Positions 46,800-55,868 of a DNA stretch of 59,990 bases are shown here, piece after piece. Position 1 is the first letter of the stretch, and the number at the start of each line of letters is the position of its first letter. The stretch comes from an uncultured Bacteroidales bacterium (GTDB lineage: Bacteria > Bacteroidota > Bacteroidia > Bacteroidales > Bacteroidaceae). The stretch is from contig CALZJF010000012.1 in NCBI GenBank assembly GCA_945787885.1, forward strand, positions 1 to 59,990, read 5' to 3'. Below the pieces are notes generated by a model that saw only the letters and a program-made list of their open reading frames with translations, had not been told where the DNA came from and did not search any database. The translations under genes were made by a program, and so were the position numbers.

Positions 46800-47729
46800 T
46801 CAGACAGGGGCATTCTGCGCATCGGCCCCAGAGGTCTCTGCCGCCTTCTTCATCGCCAGCAGGAAAGCCTTTGGGATGGGAGTCTCAAAATGCAGGGGTT
46901 CACCCGTGATGGGATGGAAAAAGTCGAGTCGGAAGGCATGCAGGCAGAGGCGACCACAGGGGTCATCGCCATTGCCGTATTTGATGTCGCCACAAACGGG
47001 ATGCCCTAAGTCTTGCAGATGCACGCGAATCTGGTTTTTACGCCCCGTTTCCAACTTTAGCTCTACGAGGCTATAAGCATCGTTGGATTTTAACGTGGTG
47101 AAATGCGTGACAGCATATTTTCCGCCGTTGTCAACAGGCGAGCTAAAGGTGAAATAAGCCTTATTGTCTTTTAGCCAAGAAGCTACCGTTCCCTTTGCGC
47201 GATCCATACGCCCAGAAGCGAGTGCAACATATCGGCGGTCGGTCACAATCTCCCGCCAGTTATGCTCTAATATCTGCTCAGCCTCAATCGTCTTGGCATA
47301 GACCAAGAGTCCGCTCGTGTCGCGGTCCAAACGATGCACCACGTGGGCGGTGCATTTTTGGCGGCTTTTTCTGAAATAGTCGTCAAGCACGGTCTTCACG
47401 CAGAACTGATGATGATCCGTGGCCATGGAGAGGATGCCAATGTTCTTCTCTATGACGCAGATATGGCGGTCCTCATATACCAACTTCACAAATCGGTTAG
47501 TCAGTGGGGTGGCATTCTTACGTTTTGAAACTTCGACCACCATACCCGGAAGGAGGTGGAAATCGAACTGCGTGATGATTTTACGGTTTACGCGGACACC
47601 GCTTCCTGAGAGTATGGATTTGGCTTTTGAACGGCTAATGCCATCAAGCGACTTGAGGATGAAGGCCAGGAGCTCGGCCTCTTCCTTCACTTGAAATGTG
47701 GTGTACTGGGGAGCTTGAGGATTGTACAT
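46800..47729 (-). CDS. RluA-family pseudouridine synthase
   Basis: 309 residues. An N-terminal S4-like RNA-binding domain (LAFILKSLDGISRSKAKSILSGSGVRVNRKIITQFDFHLLPG, about 21-62) precedes the catalytic domain, with HRLDRDTSGLLVYAKT (132-147) holding the nucleophile Asp135. KTGRKNQIRVHLQDLGHPVCGDIKYG is the second conserved block, here KLETGRKNQIR. The layout fits RluA/RluD/TruC. The exact rRNA or tRNA uridine is not predictable. It is 48 bases downstream of the HtrA-like gene. Confidence 0.9.
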   Translation of the reverse strand: MYNPQAPQYTTFQVKEEAELLAFILKSLDGISRSKAKSILSGSGVRVNRKIITQFDFHLLPGMVVEVSKRKNATPLTNRFVKLVYEDRHICVIEKNIGILSMATDHHQFCVKTVLDDYFRKSRQKCTAHVVHRLDRDTSGLLVYAKTIEAEQILEHNWREIVTDRRYVALASGRMDRAKGTVASWLKDNKAYFTFSSPVDNGGKYAVTHFTTLKSNDAYSLVELKLETGRKNQIRVHLQDLGHPVCGDIKYGNGDDPCGRLCLHAFRLDFFHPITGEPLHFETPIPKAFLLAMKKAAETSGADAQNAPV

Positions 47730-47777
47730 TAATGAGGGGGGAGGGATGAAGTGGGAAAAAGATAGGCGTAGGCAGGC

Positions 47778-49259
47778 TTATTTCTCTTTGGAATCTGAGA
47801 GTTCCACCGTGAAGCTGCGGTTGAGTCCAGACTGCGTTTTGGCCCGAATCCATAGTACACGGTCTGTGCTCATATTGGCTTTCTTGACGGCCTCTTCAAA
47901 GTCTTCTACCTTCTGCATGGGGACATCGTTCACCTGAGTGATAATGATGCCCTTCGTAATGCCAGCATCCATCATCTTGCCACGGCGAATATTCGTGACG
48001 ACGATGCCGTATTTCAGTCCCAGCTCCTTCTTCTCTTGTTCTGAAAGCACGCGCATGGCGGCACCCAAAGCATCGGTGTCGAGGCTTTCGAGCTGCGACG
48101 TAGTGCCCTGAGCATTTCGGAGCGTAAGAGTGGTGGTGTATTGCTTCTTATTGCGCAGATAGACCACCTTCACTTTATCGCCAGGACGATGGGATACGAT
48201 GATTTCCTGCAGTTCTCCAAACTTTTCTACTTTCTTACCGTCAACACTGATGATGACGTCGCCGCTTTCGATGCCGCCCTCTTCGGCAGCACCATCAGAA
48301 GTGACCTCATTAACATAAATGCCGGAGACTGCGCCTAAATCTACTTCCTTGCCCTTTTCTTTCTGACTGTCAATGTAATCAGAAACGTCAGTGCCCGCTA
48401 TGCCCAGCAATGCGCGTTGTACGAAGCCGAACTCCTTGATGTCCTTCACCACCTTATTCATGATAGTGGTTGGGATGGCAAAGCCGTAGCCAGAGTAAGC
48501 CCCCGTCTGGGAATAAAGCATGGCATTGATGCCCACCAGCTGACCCTGAGCATTCACCAAGGCACCTCCAGAGTTGCCTGGATTGATGGCAGCATCGGTC
48601 TGGATGAAACTTTCGATGGAATTTTGTGCTTTCAGACTGCGTGCCTTGGCACTGACGATACCAGCAGTGACGGTTGAGGTGAGTCCGTAGGGGTTGCCAA
48701 TAGCCAACACCCATTCGCCGACCTTCAGATCATCGCTTGATGCTACCTGAATAGGAGTAAGCCCGTCGGCCTCGATTTTGATAACGGCGAGGTCAGTGTC
48801 TTTATCGGTGCCGATGATGCGTCCCTTGAACTCACGGTTGTCATTGAGTTTTACAAGAATCTCATCAGCTTCGCCTACTACATGGTTATTCGTGACAATA
48901 TAACCATCGGCGGTCAACAATACGCCTGAGCCTGATCCCTGACGTTTCGGGGTTTCCACTTGACGGCGCTGCTGACCCTGTCCGCGGTTGCCAAAGAAAT
49001 CACCAAAGAAATCTGAGAAGGGGTCGAAATACTGCACCTCTTCAACCTTGCTGTTCGTCGTGACTTTGATGAAAACCACGGAATTGGTGGCCTGTTCGGC
49101 AGCGTACGTTAAATCAACGGGCTGTGCTGCTGACGGAGCCTTATAGGCAGCAGATTCAATCTTATTGTTCGCATCGTCAACGACTTTTACAGCTACTGCT
49201 GTCATGCTGCTGCTTAGAATAGCGCAAAGTGCAAGTGTACCAATAGTTTTTTTGTTCAT
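47778..49259 (-). CDS. Periplasmic serine protease, Do/HtrA (DegP-like)
   Basis: 493 residues. After a signal-anchor stretch (TLALCAILSSSMTAVAVK) come a flexible region with FFGDFFGNRGQGQQ and a trypsin domain with the full triad: His126 in VTNNHVVG, Asp156 in KDTDLAVI and Ser230 in PGNSGGAL. Two PDZ domains follow (about 280-380 and 405-490), with VNEVTSDGAAEEGGIESGDVIISVDGKKV in the first. A role in envelope protein quality control is expected. It is the DegP layout rather than the single-PDZ DegS. A second trypsin-like protein is at 50689. Confidence 0.94.
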   Translation of the reverse strand: MNKKTIGTLALCAILSSSMTAVAVKVVDDANNKIESAAYKAPSAAQPVDLTYAAEQATNSVVFIKVTTNSKVEEVQYFDPFSDFFGDFFGNRGQGQQRRQVETPKRQGSGSGVLLTADGYIVTNNHVVGEADEILVKLNDNREFKGRIIGTDKDTDLAVIKIEADGLTPIQVASSDDLKVGEWVLAIGNPYGLTSTVTAGIVSAKARSLKAQNSIESFIQTDAAINPGNSGGALVNAQGQLVGINAMLYSQTGAYSGYGFAIPTTIMNKVVKDIKEFGFVQRALLGIAGTDVSDYIDSQKEKGKEVDLGAVSGIYVNEVTSDGAAEEGGIESGDVIISVDGKKVEKFGELQEIIVSHRPGDKVKVVYLRNKKQYTTTLTLRNAQGTTSQLESLDTDALGAAMRVLSEQEKKELGLKYGIVVTNIRRGKMMDAGITKGIIITQVNDVPMQKVEDFEEAVKKANMSTDRVLWIRAKTQSGLNRSFTVELSDSKEK

Positions 49260-49325
49260 TGTCTTGTTGCAGTTTTTCTATGTTTTATGGGAGGCTTTCC
49301 ATACTTCCCCCACGTCTTTGTACTG

Positions 49326-49333
49326 CAAAATTA
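49326..49333 (-). promoter_or_regulatory. -7 box of the HtrA-like gene
   Basis: TAATTTTG on the minus strand fits TAnnTTTG, with a leader of about 60 bases to the ATG. A -33 TTTG is not seen at the right spacing. Confidence 0.5.
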
Positions 49334-49447
49334 AGTGTATCTCGTGTAATAGTGTTTTATACCAGTAGGCGTTTTTGGGGAAATTGAAAACCTTTAACAC
49401 TCCATCATGAGGTAAATTGTCAGAGTATGAAGTTCGGGATGAGAGTT

Positions 49448-50596
49448 TTAGCCCCACATTAGTTCTGCTATAATGGCGTCAGAAATGAAGATGCCGCTGC
49501 GTGTCAGGCATAAAAATCCATCGCGAAACGTAAGCAGATTTTTCTGGAGATAAGGCTCTGCCATTCGCAGAAGATAGCTCTGCCTGAACGTTGGGAGGGC
49601 GGCCAGTTCTAATCCTTGGGCAGTGCGCAAGCGCGTCAGGACTATCTCATCGTATCGCTCATCGACGCTGAGATTTTCGATCGTATATGGCGGTTGCTGA
49701 TGATTGCTGGTGCCCGTATTCCCCCAGAAATCTATATATGCGGTGAGGCTGTCGGAGTTCCAGCGGCGAGTGTGCAGGCCATCGAAGGAGTGAGCGGAGG
49801 GGCCAAGACCGATATACATCTGCCCCGACCAGTAGCCGGAATTGTGACGGGAATGATAGCTGGGAAGTGAAAAATTAGAAATCTCATACTGTTCAAATCC
49901 CGCTTGCTCGGCTGATTGCCGTAGCATTTCATACATTTCGATGAAGACCTCCTCGGGCGTTTCTTCGATTTCTCCCCGCAGTTTCCGCTGGTAGAGCGGT
50001 GTGCCGGGCTCTATGCTTAAGGCATAGCTTGAAAGATGCTTGATTTCAAGCGAAAACGCCGTCGTCAAATCTTCTGCCCATCGTTCAACATCTTGTGTTG
50101 GCAGACCGTAAATAAGGTCGATACTGACGTTGCTAATGCCATTATCCTGAATGATGCCGACAGCCTCTATAGCCTGACGGGCAGTATGGCGCCGGGATAT
50201 GCTTTTCAGTACCTCGTCGTTGAAACTCTGAACGCCCATACTGATGCGGTTGATGCCTGAACGCCGCAGATTTTCCACCACGGCGGGCGTGACATCATCG
50301 GGGTTTGCCTCGACTGTAATCTCCGCATCCTGGGATATTTGATAGTTGCGGTGCAGTACGGCCATGATTTTTGCTATGCCCTCCGAAGGAAGACACGTGG
50401 GGGTGCCGCCTCCGAAATATACAGAACTAATGGTCGTCTCTGCTGACGCTTGCTGTGAGCGTTGTTCTGCTTCGCGACAGAGCGCAGCGATGTAAGCCTC
50501 TTTTTCTGCTTGGCTGCAGACCGTGCTGTAAAAGCTGCAATAAGCACAACGCGACTTGCAGAATGGGACATGAATATAGATGCTGCCGTTGTTCAT
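49448..50596 (-). CDS. hemW: Radical SAM heme chaperone HemW
   Basis: 382 residues from MNNGSIYIHVPFCKSRCAYCSFYS, with the CxxxCxxC cluster motif at Cys13, Cys17 and Cys20 (the usual HemN/HemW N-terminus). YFGGGTPTCLP, RISMGVQSFNDEVLKSISRRHTARQA and VSIDLIYGLPTQ follow, and the C-terminal HemW domain with SAHSFDG is present. A longer frame starts at 50677 with 27 residues of poor composition. HemW rather than HemN is favoured by the length and by the absence of the HemN N-terminal extension. Confidence 0.92.
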   Translation of the reverse strand: MNNGSIYIHVPFCKSRCAYCSFYSTVCSQAEKEAYIAALCREAEQRSQQASAETTISSVYFGGGTPTCLPSEGIAKIMAVLHRNYQISQDAEITVEANPDDVTPAVVENLRRSGINRISMGVQSFNDEVLKSISRRHTARQAIEAVGIIQDNGISNVSIDLIYGLPTQDVERWAEDLTTAFSLEIKHLSSYALSIEPGTPLYQRKLRGEIEETPEEVFIEMYEMLRQSAEQAGFEQYEISNFSLPSYHSRHNSGYWSGQMYIGLGPSAHSFDGLHTRRWNSDSLTAYIDFWGNTGTSNHQQPPYTIENLSVDERYDEIVLTRLRTAQGLELAALPTFRQSYLLRMAEPYLQKNLLTFRDGFLCLTRSGIFISDAIIAELMWG

Positions 50597-50688
50597 CTCC
50601 TCTCTGTGATACTGGGATGTAGGTGTAGGGTTATAGTGTAGGGGCGAAAAAAACGTGGCAGAAGATTTTTCCGCCACGTAGAGTATGC

Positions 50689-51759
50689 TTATTCTTCAAG
50701 CAGGCGTTTAAGATATTTTACAGGAACACCATAGTTGAAGTTTTGCGTATTGTTCAGTCCGGCATAGTTCACGGCTACAAGCTCACCTTTGGAGTTCACC
50801 ACGGGCGAACCACTGCTGCCTGGCAAGGTGGGGATGGAATACATGATGCGGTCAGATGTGCGCTGGCTGATGCTGCCATTGTTGAACTGCGACTTCACTC
50901 CCTCTTTCGTCAGCGAAAGCTTCGGACCGAGATTGAAACTCTGCATGTAAAGGTGAGCATTCTTGTCATCGCTGAACTTGCGCGTAAGTTTGTCGGCAAA
51001 GGAATAAGTGTCTAAAGGATCATTCTCAGGCACTTGGAAGATATATTTGCCCTCAGGTGTCTTCTTGTCTTTAATCTGAATGATGGCAACATCATGTTCA
51101 GGGTCCGACTTTTTCAATACGCATGAAATGAAGTCGCCTGTATTCGTGACGTAGGTGTCGTTATAGGCGATGCTAATCATATTATTGTATCTCACTTCAG
51201 AATCGCTGGCGCGCACATTGTCCAGCTCATCATAGACATTGTAGTAGTTTTCCAATTCTTCCTTAAGATTGTCGCGATAGGCTTGTATCTTATAATAATC
51301 GGAATAACTGACATCAGTGCTATAGCTTGCAAAACGACAGGCTTCCTCCGCTTTTTCGTATGATTCCTTCGTCTCATAATATGCCGTGGCGATGACAGTC
51401 TTTAATACCTTAATGACTTCTCCCATCGAGCGGTTAATATCTTTGTCTTTTGCCACATTGCTGACCACATGGGCATTCGTAGCTATCAGACCATCTGTGG
51501 AGATAAAGAATCCCGTGCCGTAAGAGATGGAGTATTCCACGGAATCACGATTGAATGAAATACCCTGAACACCATCTTTCTCATCGAACTTAGTGAAATA
51601 GATGGTTGTGCCATTTGACAGTTCGACCTCATAATAACTTTGATTCTGGATTAGCACAACGCCAGAATTTGTCTCTTCCTTAATATCAGACTCTGGTTTG
51701 TTATTGCAAGATTCACAAAGTAGAGAAGCGAAGAGGATAAAAGCAAAAACTTTCTTCAT
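50689..51759 (-). CDS. Trypsin-like serine protease lipoprotein
   Basis: 356 residues. The N-terminus MKKVFAFILFASLLCESC gives a lipoprotein signal with the acylated Cys at 18, followed by NNKPESD. The trypsin-like domain has His97 in IATNAHVVS, an Asp in PEHDVAIIQIK and Ser in LPGSSGSPVVNSKGELVAVNYAG. Between them lies an unusual acidic/tyrosine-rich helical insertion (about 112-190, including YYETKESYEKAEEACRFAS). There is no PDZ domain. The substrate is unknown. It is 92 bases upstream of hemW on the same strand. Confidence 0.8.
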   Translation of the reverse strand: MKKVFAFILFASLLCESCNNKPESDIKEETNSGVVLIQNQSYYEVELSNGTTIYFTKFDEKDGVQGISFNRDSVEYSISYGTGFFISTDGLIATNAHVVSNVAKDKDINRSMGEVIKVLKTVIATAYYETKESYEKAEEACRFASYSTDVSYSDYYKIQAYRDNLKEELENYYNVYDELDNVRASDSEVRYNNMISIAYNDTYVTNTGDFISCVLKKSDPEHDVAIIQIKDKKTPEGKYIFQVPENDPLDTYSFADKLTRKFSDDKNAHLYMQSFNLGPKLSLTKEGVKSQFNNGSISQRTSDRIMYSIPTLPGSSGSPVVNSKGELVAVNYAGLNNTQNFNYGVPVKYLKRLLEE

Positions 51760-52004
51760 ATTTCTTGACTAATTAGTTTACAATAGGTCAGCTCTCAATA
51801 TTCCATAGATGGTTTTCATCCTGAAAGCCTTCTGTTCGTCGCTGCAAAGTTATTGTGTTTTAGATTATTTTACAAGAATTGGTGTCATTTTTTCAACGTC
51901 TTTCTCAAAGAATGCGCTACTTTTGGGCTATTTTGCACTTGAACGATGGGACGACGAAGATAAAAGTTCCGTTCCGTACGGCATATGCGTATGCGTAGTT
52001 TTTA

Positions 52005-53678
52005 TCAGGAAAGCCGTATCACATCCGTGCAATATGTTAAGACTGCGGGACGATGAGTGACAAAGATGATTGTGCTGCCTGTGCAAGCCTGCAGAATCCC
52101 TTTAATGACGCGGTGCTCTGTTGAAATGTCAAGAGCTGATGTACATTCATCGAAAATCATGATGCTCGCGGGGCGCAGCAGGGCGCGGGCAATGCAGAGA
52201 CGCTGGGCCTGCCCTTCGCTGATTCCGCCGCCTCTCTCCGTGCAGATGGCATCAAGCCCCTGCGGAAGGGAGAACACAAAATCTGCGGCTGCGTGCCGAA
52301 GTGCTTCTGCCATTTGTTCATCTGAGGCGGTAGGGGCAGCCAAGAGCAGATTCTCACGGATGCTTCCGCTGAACAAGCTGTTGCCCTGTGGCACATACGT
52401 GAGGTAACGGCGAGTGGTGGGCGTAATGGGAATGTCTCCTAAAGTAACATTGCCCATAGTAGGACGTAATAGTGAGAGCATCAGGCGGACGAGGGTGGTC
52501 TTTCCGCTCCCTGTTGCCCCTTGAATCGCCGTCACAGAACCAGGTCGAAAGGTATGGGAGAAAGCGGAAAGCACCCATTGTTCTTCTCCGGGGTAGCGAA
52601 AACTCACCTGATGAAAAGTCAAAGGCGGAGGGACGACCGTCAGAATGCCTGCTACAGCAGTAGAGTTCGGATGGGATGAGATGGCAACAGTGGCAGAGGA
52701 GTCCTGCTCGTGTTCCAGTTTGTCCAGCTCCATGAGTCTCTCAATAGCTGTGGCAGCAGATACGAGTATGGGTACGAAGCGAGTCAGACTGCGGATAGGA
52801 CCTTGTATCTGACCGACAAGCTGTATGAAAGCTGTCAGCGAGCCGTATGTGATAATGCCTGCTTGCAGATGCTTTACACCCCATATGAATGTAAATAGGT
52901 AGCCTGTGGCGAATCCCACATTCATCATCATCTGCGAAATGCTGCTGTATCTCGTACGCTCAATGACCTTCGCCTGCAGATGCTGCTGCTGAAGGGTGAG
53001 ACGTTCGCCGATATAGGCGATACGGTCGAAGGTCTTTACGATGGTACTATGCCGCAGACTCTCTTGTATGGAGGTCAGTACGTGGCTCTCCGATTCGCGA
53101 ATGGCATGGGCTATATTGTGTAGCCTACGCATAAAGAGCTTGCTCAGTAAGACAAACGCTGGGGCAACAATGACTACAATGAGGGCCAGACGATTGTCAA
53201 GCAAATATAAAAAGACAAAAGCTCCACACAACTGGAAGAGGATAGTGAGGAGCAAGGGAATCTGCTCATTGATAAGGTTCGCCACGATGTCCACATCAGT
53301 TGTCATCCGGCTGACTATGTCTGTCGTATGCACTTTTCTCAAGTCCGTCCAAGTGGCTTGTAGCAACCGTGACAGCATGCTTGCCTGAAGGGCATTTCTC
53401 ATGCGGACTCCCAGCAAAGCCCTGACCCTACTGGAAATGAAATTCGTCAGCACCTGTCCTGCAACGAAGGCTATCAGTAAGCTTATAGCAGCATCAAGTG
53501 AACCCGCTTTGACCTCTGTAGCAATATCTATCGTCCACTTCATTCCCCACACAAAGGCGAGCGACAGGCTCACGCTCAATATCCCTAAAATGCAGTTGAG
53601 CCACATCTGCAGTCGATGTTCCCGGCTATTCCGCATGAGCCATCGTAGGCTACGTCTTGTTTGCCGTAAGACTTTCAT
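52005..53678 (-). CDS. ABC transporter, fused permease and ATPase (MsbA-like half-transporter)
   Basis: 557 residues from MKVLRQTRRSLRWLMRN. Six membrane helices (about 20-300) precede an ATPase domain: Walker A GATGSGKTT, Q-loop YVPQGNSLFSGSIREN, signature ISEGQAQRLCIARALL (a variant of LSGGQ) and Walker B IMIFDECTSALD with the switch His in VTHRP. It should act as a homodimeric exporter, in the style of type I lipid or drug exporters. The substrate is unknown. The small gap before it (51760-52004) shows only a partial match to the type-2 repeat left end (AATTAGTTTACA). Confidence 0.9.
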   Translation of the reverse strand: MKVLRQTRRSLRWLMRNSREHRLQMWLNCILGILSVSLSLAFVWGMKWTIDIATEVKAGSLDAAISLLIAFVAGQVLTNFISSRVRALLGVRMRNALQASMLSRLLQATWTDLRKVHTTDIVSRMTTDVDIVANLINEQIPLLLTILFQLCGAFVFLYLLDNRLALIVVIVAPAFVLLSKLFMRRLHNIAHAIRESESHVLTSIQESLRHSTIVKTFDRIAYIGERLTLQQQHLQAKVIERTRYSSISQMMMNVGFATGYLFTFIWGVKHLQAGIITYGSLTAFIQLVGQIQGPIRSLTRFVPILVSAATAIERLMELDKLEHEQDSSATVAISSHPNSTAVAGILTVVPPPLTFHQVSFRYPGEEQWVLSAFSHTFRPGSVTAIQGATGSGKTTLVRLMLSLLRPTMGNVTLGDIPITPTTRRYLTYVPQGNSLFSGSIRENLLLAAPTASDEQMAEALRHAAADFVFSLPQGLDAICTERGGGISEGQAQRLCIARALLRPASIMIFDECTSALDISTEHRVIKGILQACTGSTIIFVTHRPAVLTYCTDVIRLS

Positions 53679-53873
53679 TATAGGTATAGATGTTTCATGA
53701 TAAGACAATAAAAATCAATATGATAAGACAGCAAAACCTATTCATTTCGCTTTCTGGCGGAAGGAGAGGTTGTCGAACTTTTAATGCCTTTAGCGTATAT
53801 TTACCTATTAGGAATCAACGCTTTATGTCGCCATAATATTCTGCGGACAATAAAGCTATGCAATAAATTTGTA

Positions 53874-54472
53874 ATTTAAGTTTCGGAAGTAAACTATGGT
53901 GTGAAAATATTGGCATGAAAAAGGCATGGGATTTCTTGCGTATGTCGCAAAAGAAATGAGTAGCGTTATGGTGCAAAACAAAAAAAACTCATATATCCTA
54001 TGCCAGTGTACAAAATTAGAAAATTTCCCTCAGAGACAAGCACATTTTTCAAGAAAAGTGACTCAGAGACCGCAATGTTTGCCATTATGAACGTGATTAA
54101 GGGTATAAGGATGAACGAGCAGACGCTCTTCGGTCGTAAGGGCAGGTGCAACTGCAAGTATTCGTTGCTGCAGGTGTTCCAGCCACTGCTGGTATGTCCT
54201 TGGTTCATGATTCGTAATCCTTTCAGCACCTATGGCTCGCCGTTGGGCGGCAAGCTTGGCTGTCGTAAGGATGTGTCCTATGAGTTTCTCAACGATGGCC
54301 GCACCGACTGACGCAAGCTGGCGTATCATATTGCCAGCAGCCATCACAAAAGTTTTCTCCATTGATGATGAAGAAGTGCTTGATGCCTTGATTAGTGAAT
54401 CTGACGAGCTTGCTCATATCTGTAAATTATACCAATGTAAAATGGCGAGTTAGGAACTTCCGAAACTTAAAT
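53874..54472. repeat. 17-bp inverted repeat pair flanking a small gene
   Basis: ATTTAAGTTTCGGAAGT (53874-53890) recurs inverted as ACTTCCGAAACTTAAAT (54456-54472). The right copy lies immediately before the -7 box of the PepSY gene. The left copy lies about 195 bases before the ABC transporter on the opposite strand. The pair therefore points outwards to both divergent genes. Shared operators or the ends of an invertible or inserted segment are both possible. Confidence 0.55.
54063..54362 (-). CDS. Small hypothetical gene, possibly frameshifted
   Basis: 99 residues: MEKTFVMAAGNMIRQLASVGAAIVEKLIGHILTTAKLAAQRRAIG and a charged C-terminal half. I do not recognise the family. A start further upstream, at 54417 in another frame, reads MSKLVRFTNQGIKHFFIINGE before going out of phase, and that reads like protein. 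One base change near the GAAAAC run at about 54357 would join both parts into about 117 residues. It may therefore be a pseudogene or carry a sequence error. It lies between 17-bp inverted repeats. Confidence 0.4.
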   Translation of the reverse strand: MEKTFVMAAGNMIRQLASVGAAIVEKLIGHILTTAKLAAQRRAIGAERITNHEPRTYQQWLEHLQQRILAVAPALTTEERLLVHPYTLNHVHNGKHCGL

Positions 54473-54476
54473 AAAA

Positions 54477-54484
54477 TAATTTTG
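54477..54484 (+). promoter_or_regulatory. -7 box of the PepSY gene
   Basis: TAATTTTG fits TAnnTTTG and stands 16 bases before the ATG, so the leader would be very short (about 12 bases). The 17-bp repeat copy at 54456-54472 occupies the spacer and -33 region, where a regulator could act. No TTTG -33 is seen, which would fit activator dependence. Confidence 0.5.
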
Positions 54485-54500
54485 CACATCTGCTTAAGCT

Positions 54501-55751
54501 ATGAAACGATTACTCCGAAATATTCATCTCTGGTTGTCTATCCCCACGGGCATCATCATCTCCTTGGTTTGCTTCTCGGGTGCTATGCTCGTTTTTGAAA
54601 AAGAACTGACTGAGACAATTGATTCAGAAGTTTATTTTGTAAATGAAACAAACTCCACTCCTTTGCCACTACAAGTACTGATGGAAAAGGTGGAGCAGAC
54701 ATTGCCCGACTCCGTGAGCATCACGGGCTTGACTATTTCCTCCGACCCTTCGCGCGCCTATCAGGTGAGTCTCTCCAAGCCTCGTCGAGCTTCTATCTAT
54801 CTCAATCCGTACACGGGTGAAGTGACGGGAGGCAGCAATCGATTGCCCTTTTTCCATACCATGTTTCGTCTGCATCGATGGCTGTTGGGCCTCGCCTCTG
54901 TTCCCAATGGCATAGCTTGGGGTAAGCTCCTGACAGGGTGTTCCACGCTATTCCTCGTTTTCATACTTCTCTCAGGTCTTTTGATGTGGCTCACCAATCG
55001 CCATAAGTCCTTGATGGACAGCCTTGTCATTCGCGTTTCGAAAGGTTGGCGACGCTTTTGGCATGACCTCCACGTCGGAGGCGGTATCTACGCCACCGTC
55101 TTCCTGCTGGCAATGGCTTTGACGGGATTGACATGGTCATTCTCTTGGTATCGAAACGCCTTCTATTCTGCTTTGGGCGTAGAATCATCTGATATGGCTA
55201 AAAGCCTGAGCCATCAGCAAAGAAGTAATGATGAAGTTGGTTCTCACCGTGAAAATCATGTAAAGCTGCATGAGCGCAGCCAGCATCTGGAACACCAAGG
55301 CAGAAGTTTTGAAGGCAAACATGCAAAGTCTGATTCCATGACATGGCATACAGGCGATGCCCATCCTCATGCCGAGGAGCATCAGCATTCGCCCTATCGC
55401 CCTTGGGATGAAGTATTTGCTGAAGTGGCACAAAGAAATCAGGGCTATCAGCAGATAACGCTGAAGTCTGAAGTGGCAGAGGTGGTTCCAAATGGGCGTC
55501 GAAGCCTTCGAGCTACTGATAAATATCTGTATGACAGGCGAACAGGCGATATAACCGAGGTGAAACCGTATTCCGCAGAAAGTCGAACTTCAAAGGTGAG
55601 AAACTATGTGTATATGGTACACACGGGTAGTTGGGGAGGGCTCTTCACTCGCATTCTTGCTTTTCTGGCGGCTCTCATCGGTGCGACTTTGCCCCTTACG
55701 GGCTACTGGTTGTGGCTGAGGAAGCGCAAGGCAAAAGGGCATCGACATTAG
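54501..55751 (+). CDS. PepSY-associated membrane protein with histidine-rich loop
   Basis: 416 residues, PepSY_TM family, with about four membrane helices (about 12-34, 145-166, 192-215 and 380-405). Conserved His residues occur in NIHLWLS (His9), FHTMFRLHRW and FWHDLHVGGG. Members are often linked to iron or siderophore reduction. Between the third helix and the C-terminal PepSY part (about 238-296) there are twelve histidines in 59 residues (HLEHQGRSF, HTGDAHPHAEEHQH), suggesting metal binding in the periplasm. It has its own promoter and a strong terminator. Confidence 0.87.
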   Translation: MKRLLRNIHLWLSIPTGIIISLVCFSGAMLVFEKELTETIDSEVYFVNETNSTPLPLQVLMEKVEQTLPDSVSITGLTISSDPSRAYQVSLSKPRRASIYLNPYTGEVTGGSNRLPFFHTMFRLHRWLLGLASVPNGIAWGKLLTGCSTLFLVFILLSGLLMWLTNRHKSLMDSLVIRVSKGWRRFWHDLHVGGGIYATVFLLAMALTGLTWSFSWYRNAFYSALGVESSDMAKSLSHQQRSNDEVGSHRENHVKLHERSQHLEHQGRSFEGKHAKSDSMTWHTGDAHPHAEEHQHSPYRPWDEVFAEVAQRNQGYQQITLKSEVAEVVPNGRRSLRATDKYLYDRRTGDITEVKPYSAESRTSKVRNYVYMVHTGSWGGLFTRILAFLAALIGATLPLTGYWLWLRKRKAKGHRH

Positions 55752-55777
55752 CGGGCAGTGCTTTTTATATACAGTAT

Positions 55778-55826
55778 TCCTGAGTTCAACAGTCTGAAAA
55801 GGGCTGTTGAACTCAGGAGCATTTTT
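55778..55826 (+). terminator. Terminator after the PepSY gene
   Basis: Fifteen-base arms (55778-55792 and 55804-55818, TCCTGAGTTCAACAG on the left) are followed by TTTTTT. It separates the PepSY gene from the convergent HXXEE gene. Confidence 0.9.
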
Positions 55827-55868
55827 TGTGTGGACGAGTAAAGAATGGCAGTGGTCTTACCGTTTGTG

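Noticed and set aside
51770-51790. AATTAGTTTACA upstream of the protease lipoprotein gene, similar to the type-2 left end
   Set aside because: Only twelve bases match and no other part of the repeat is nearby.
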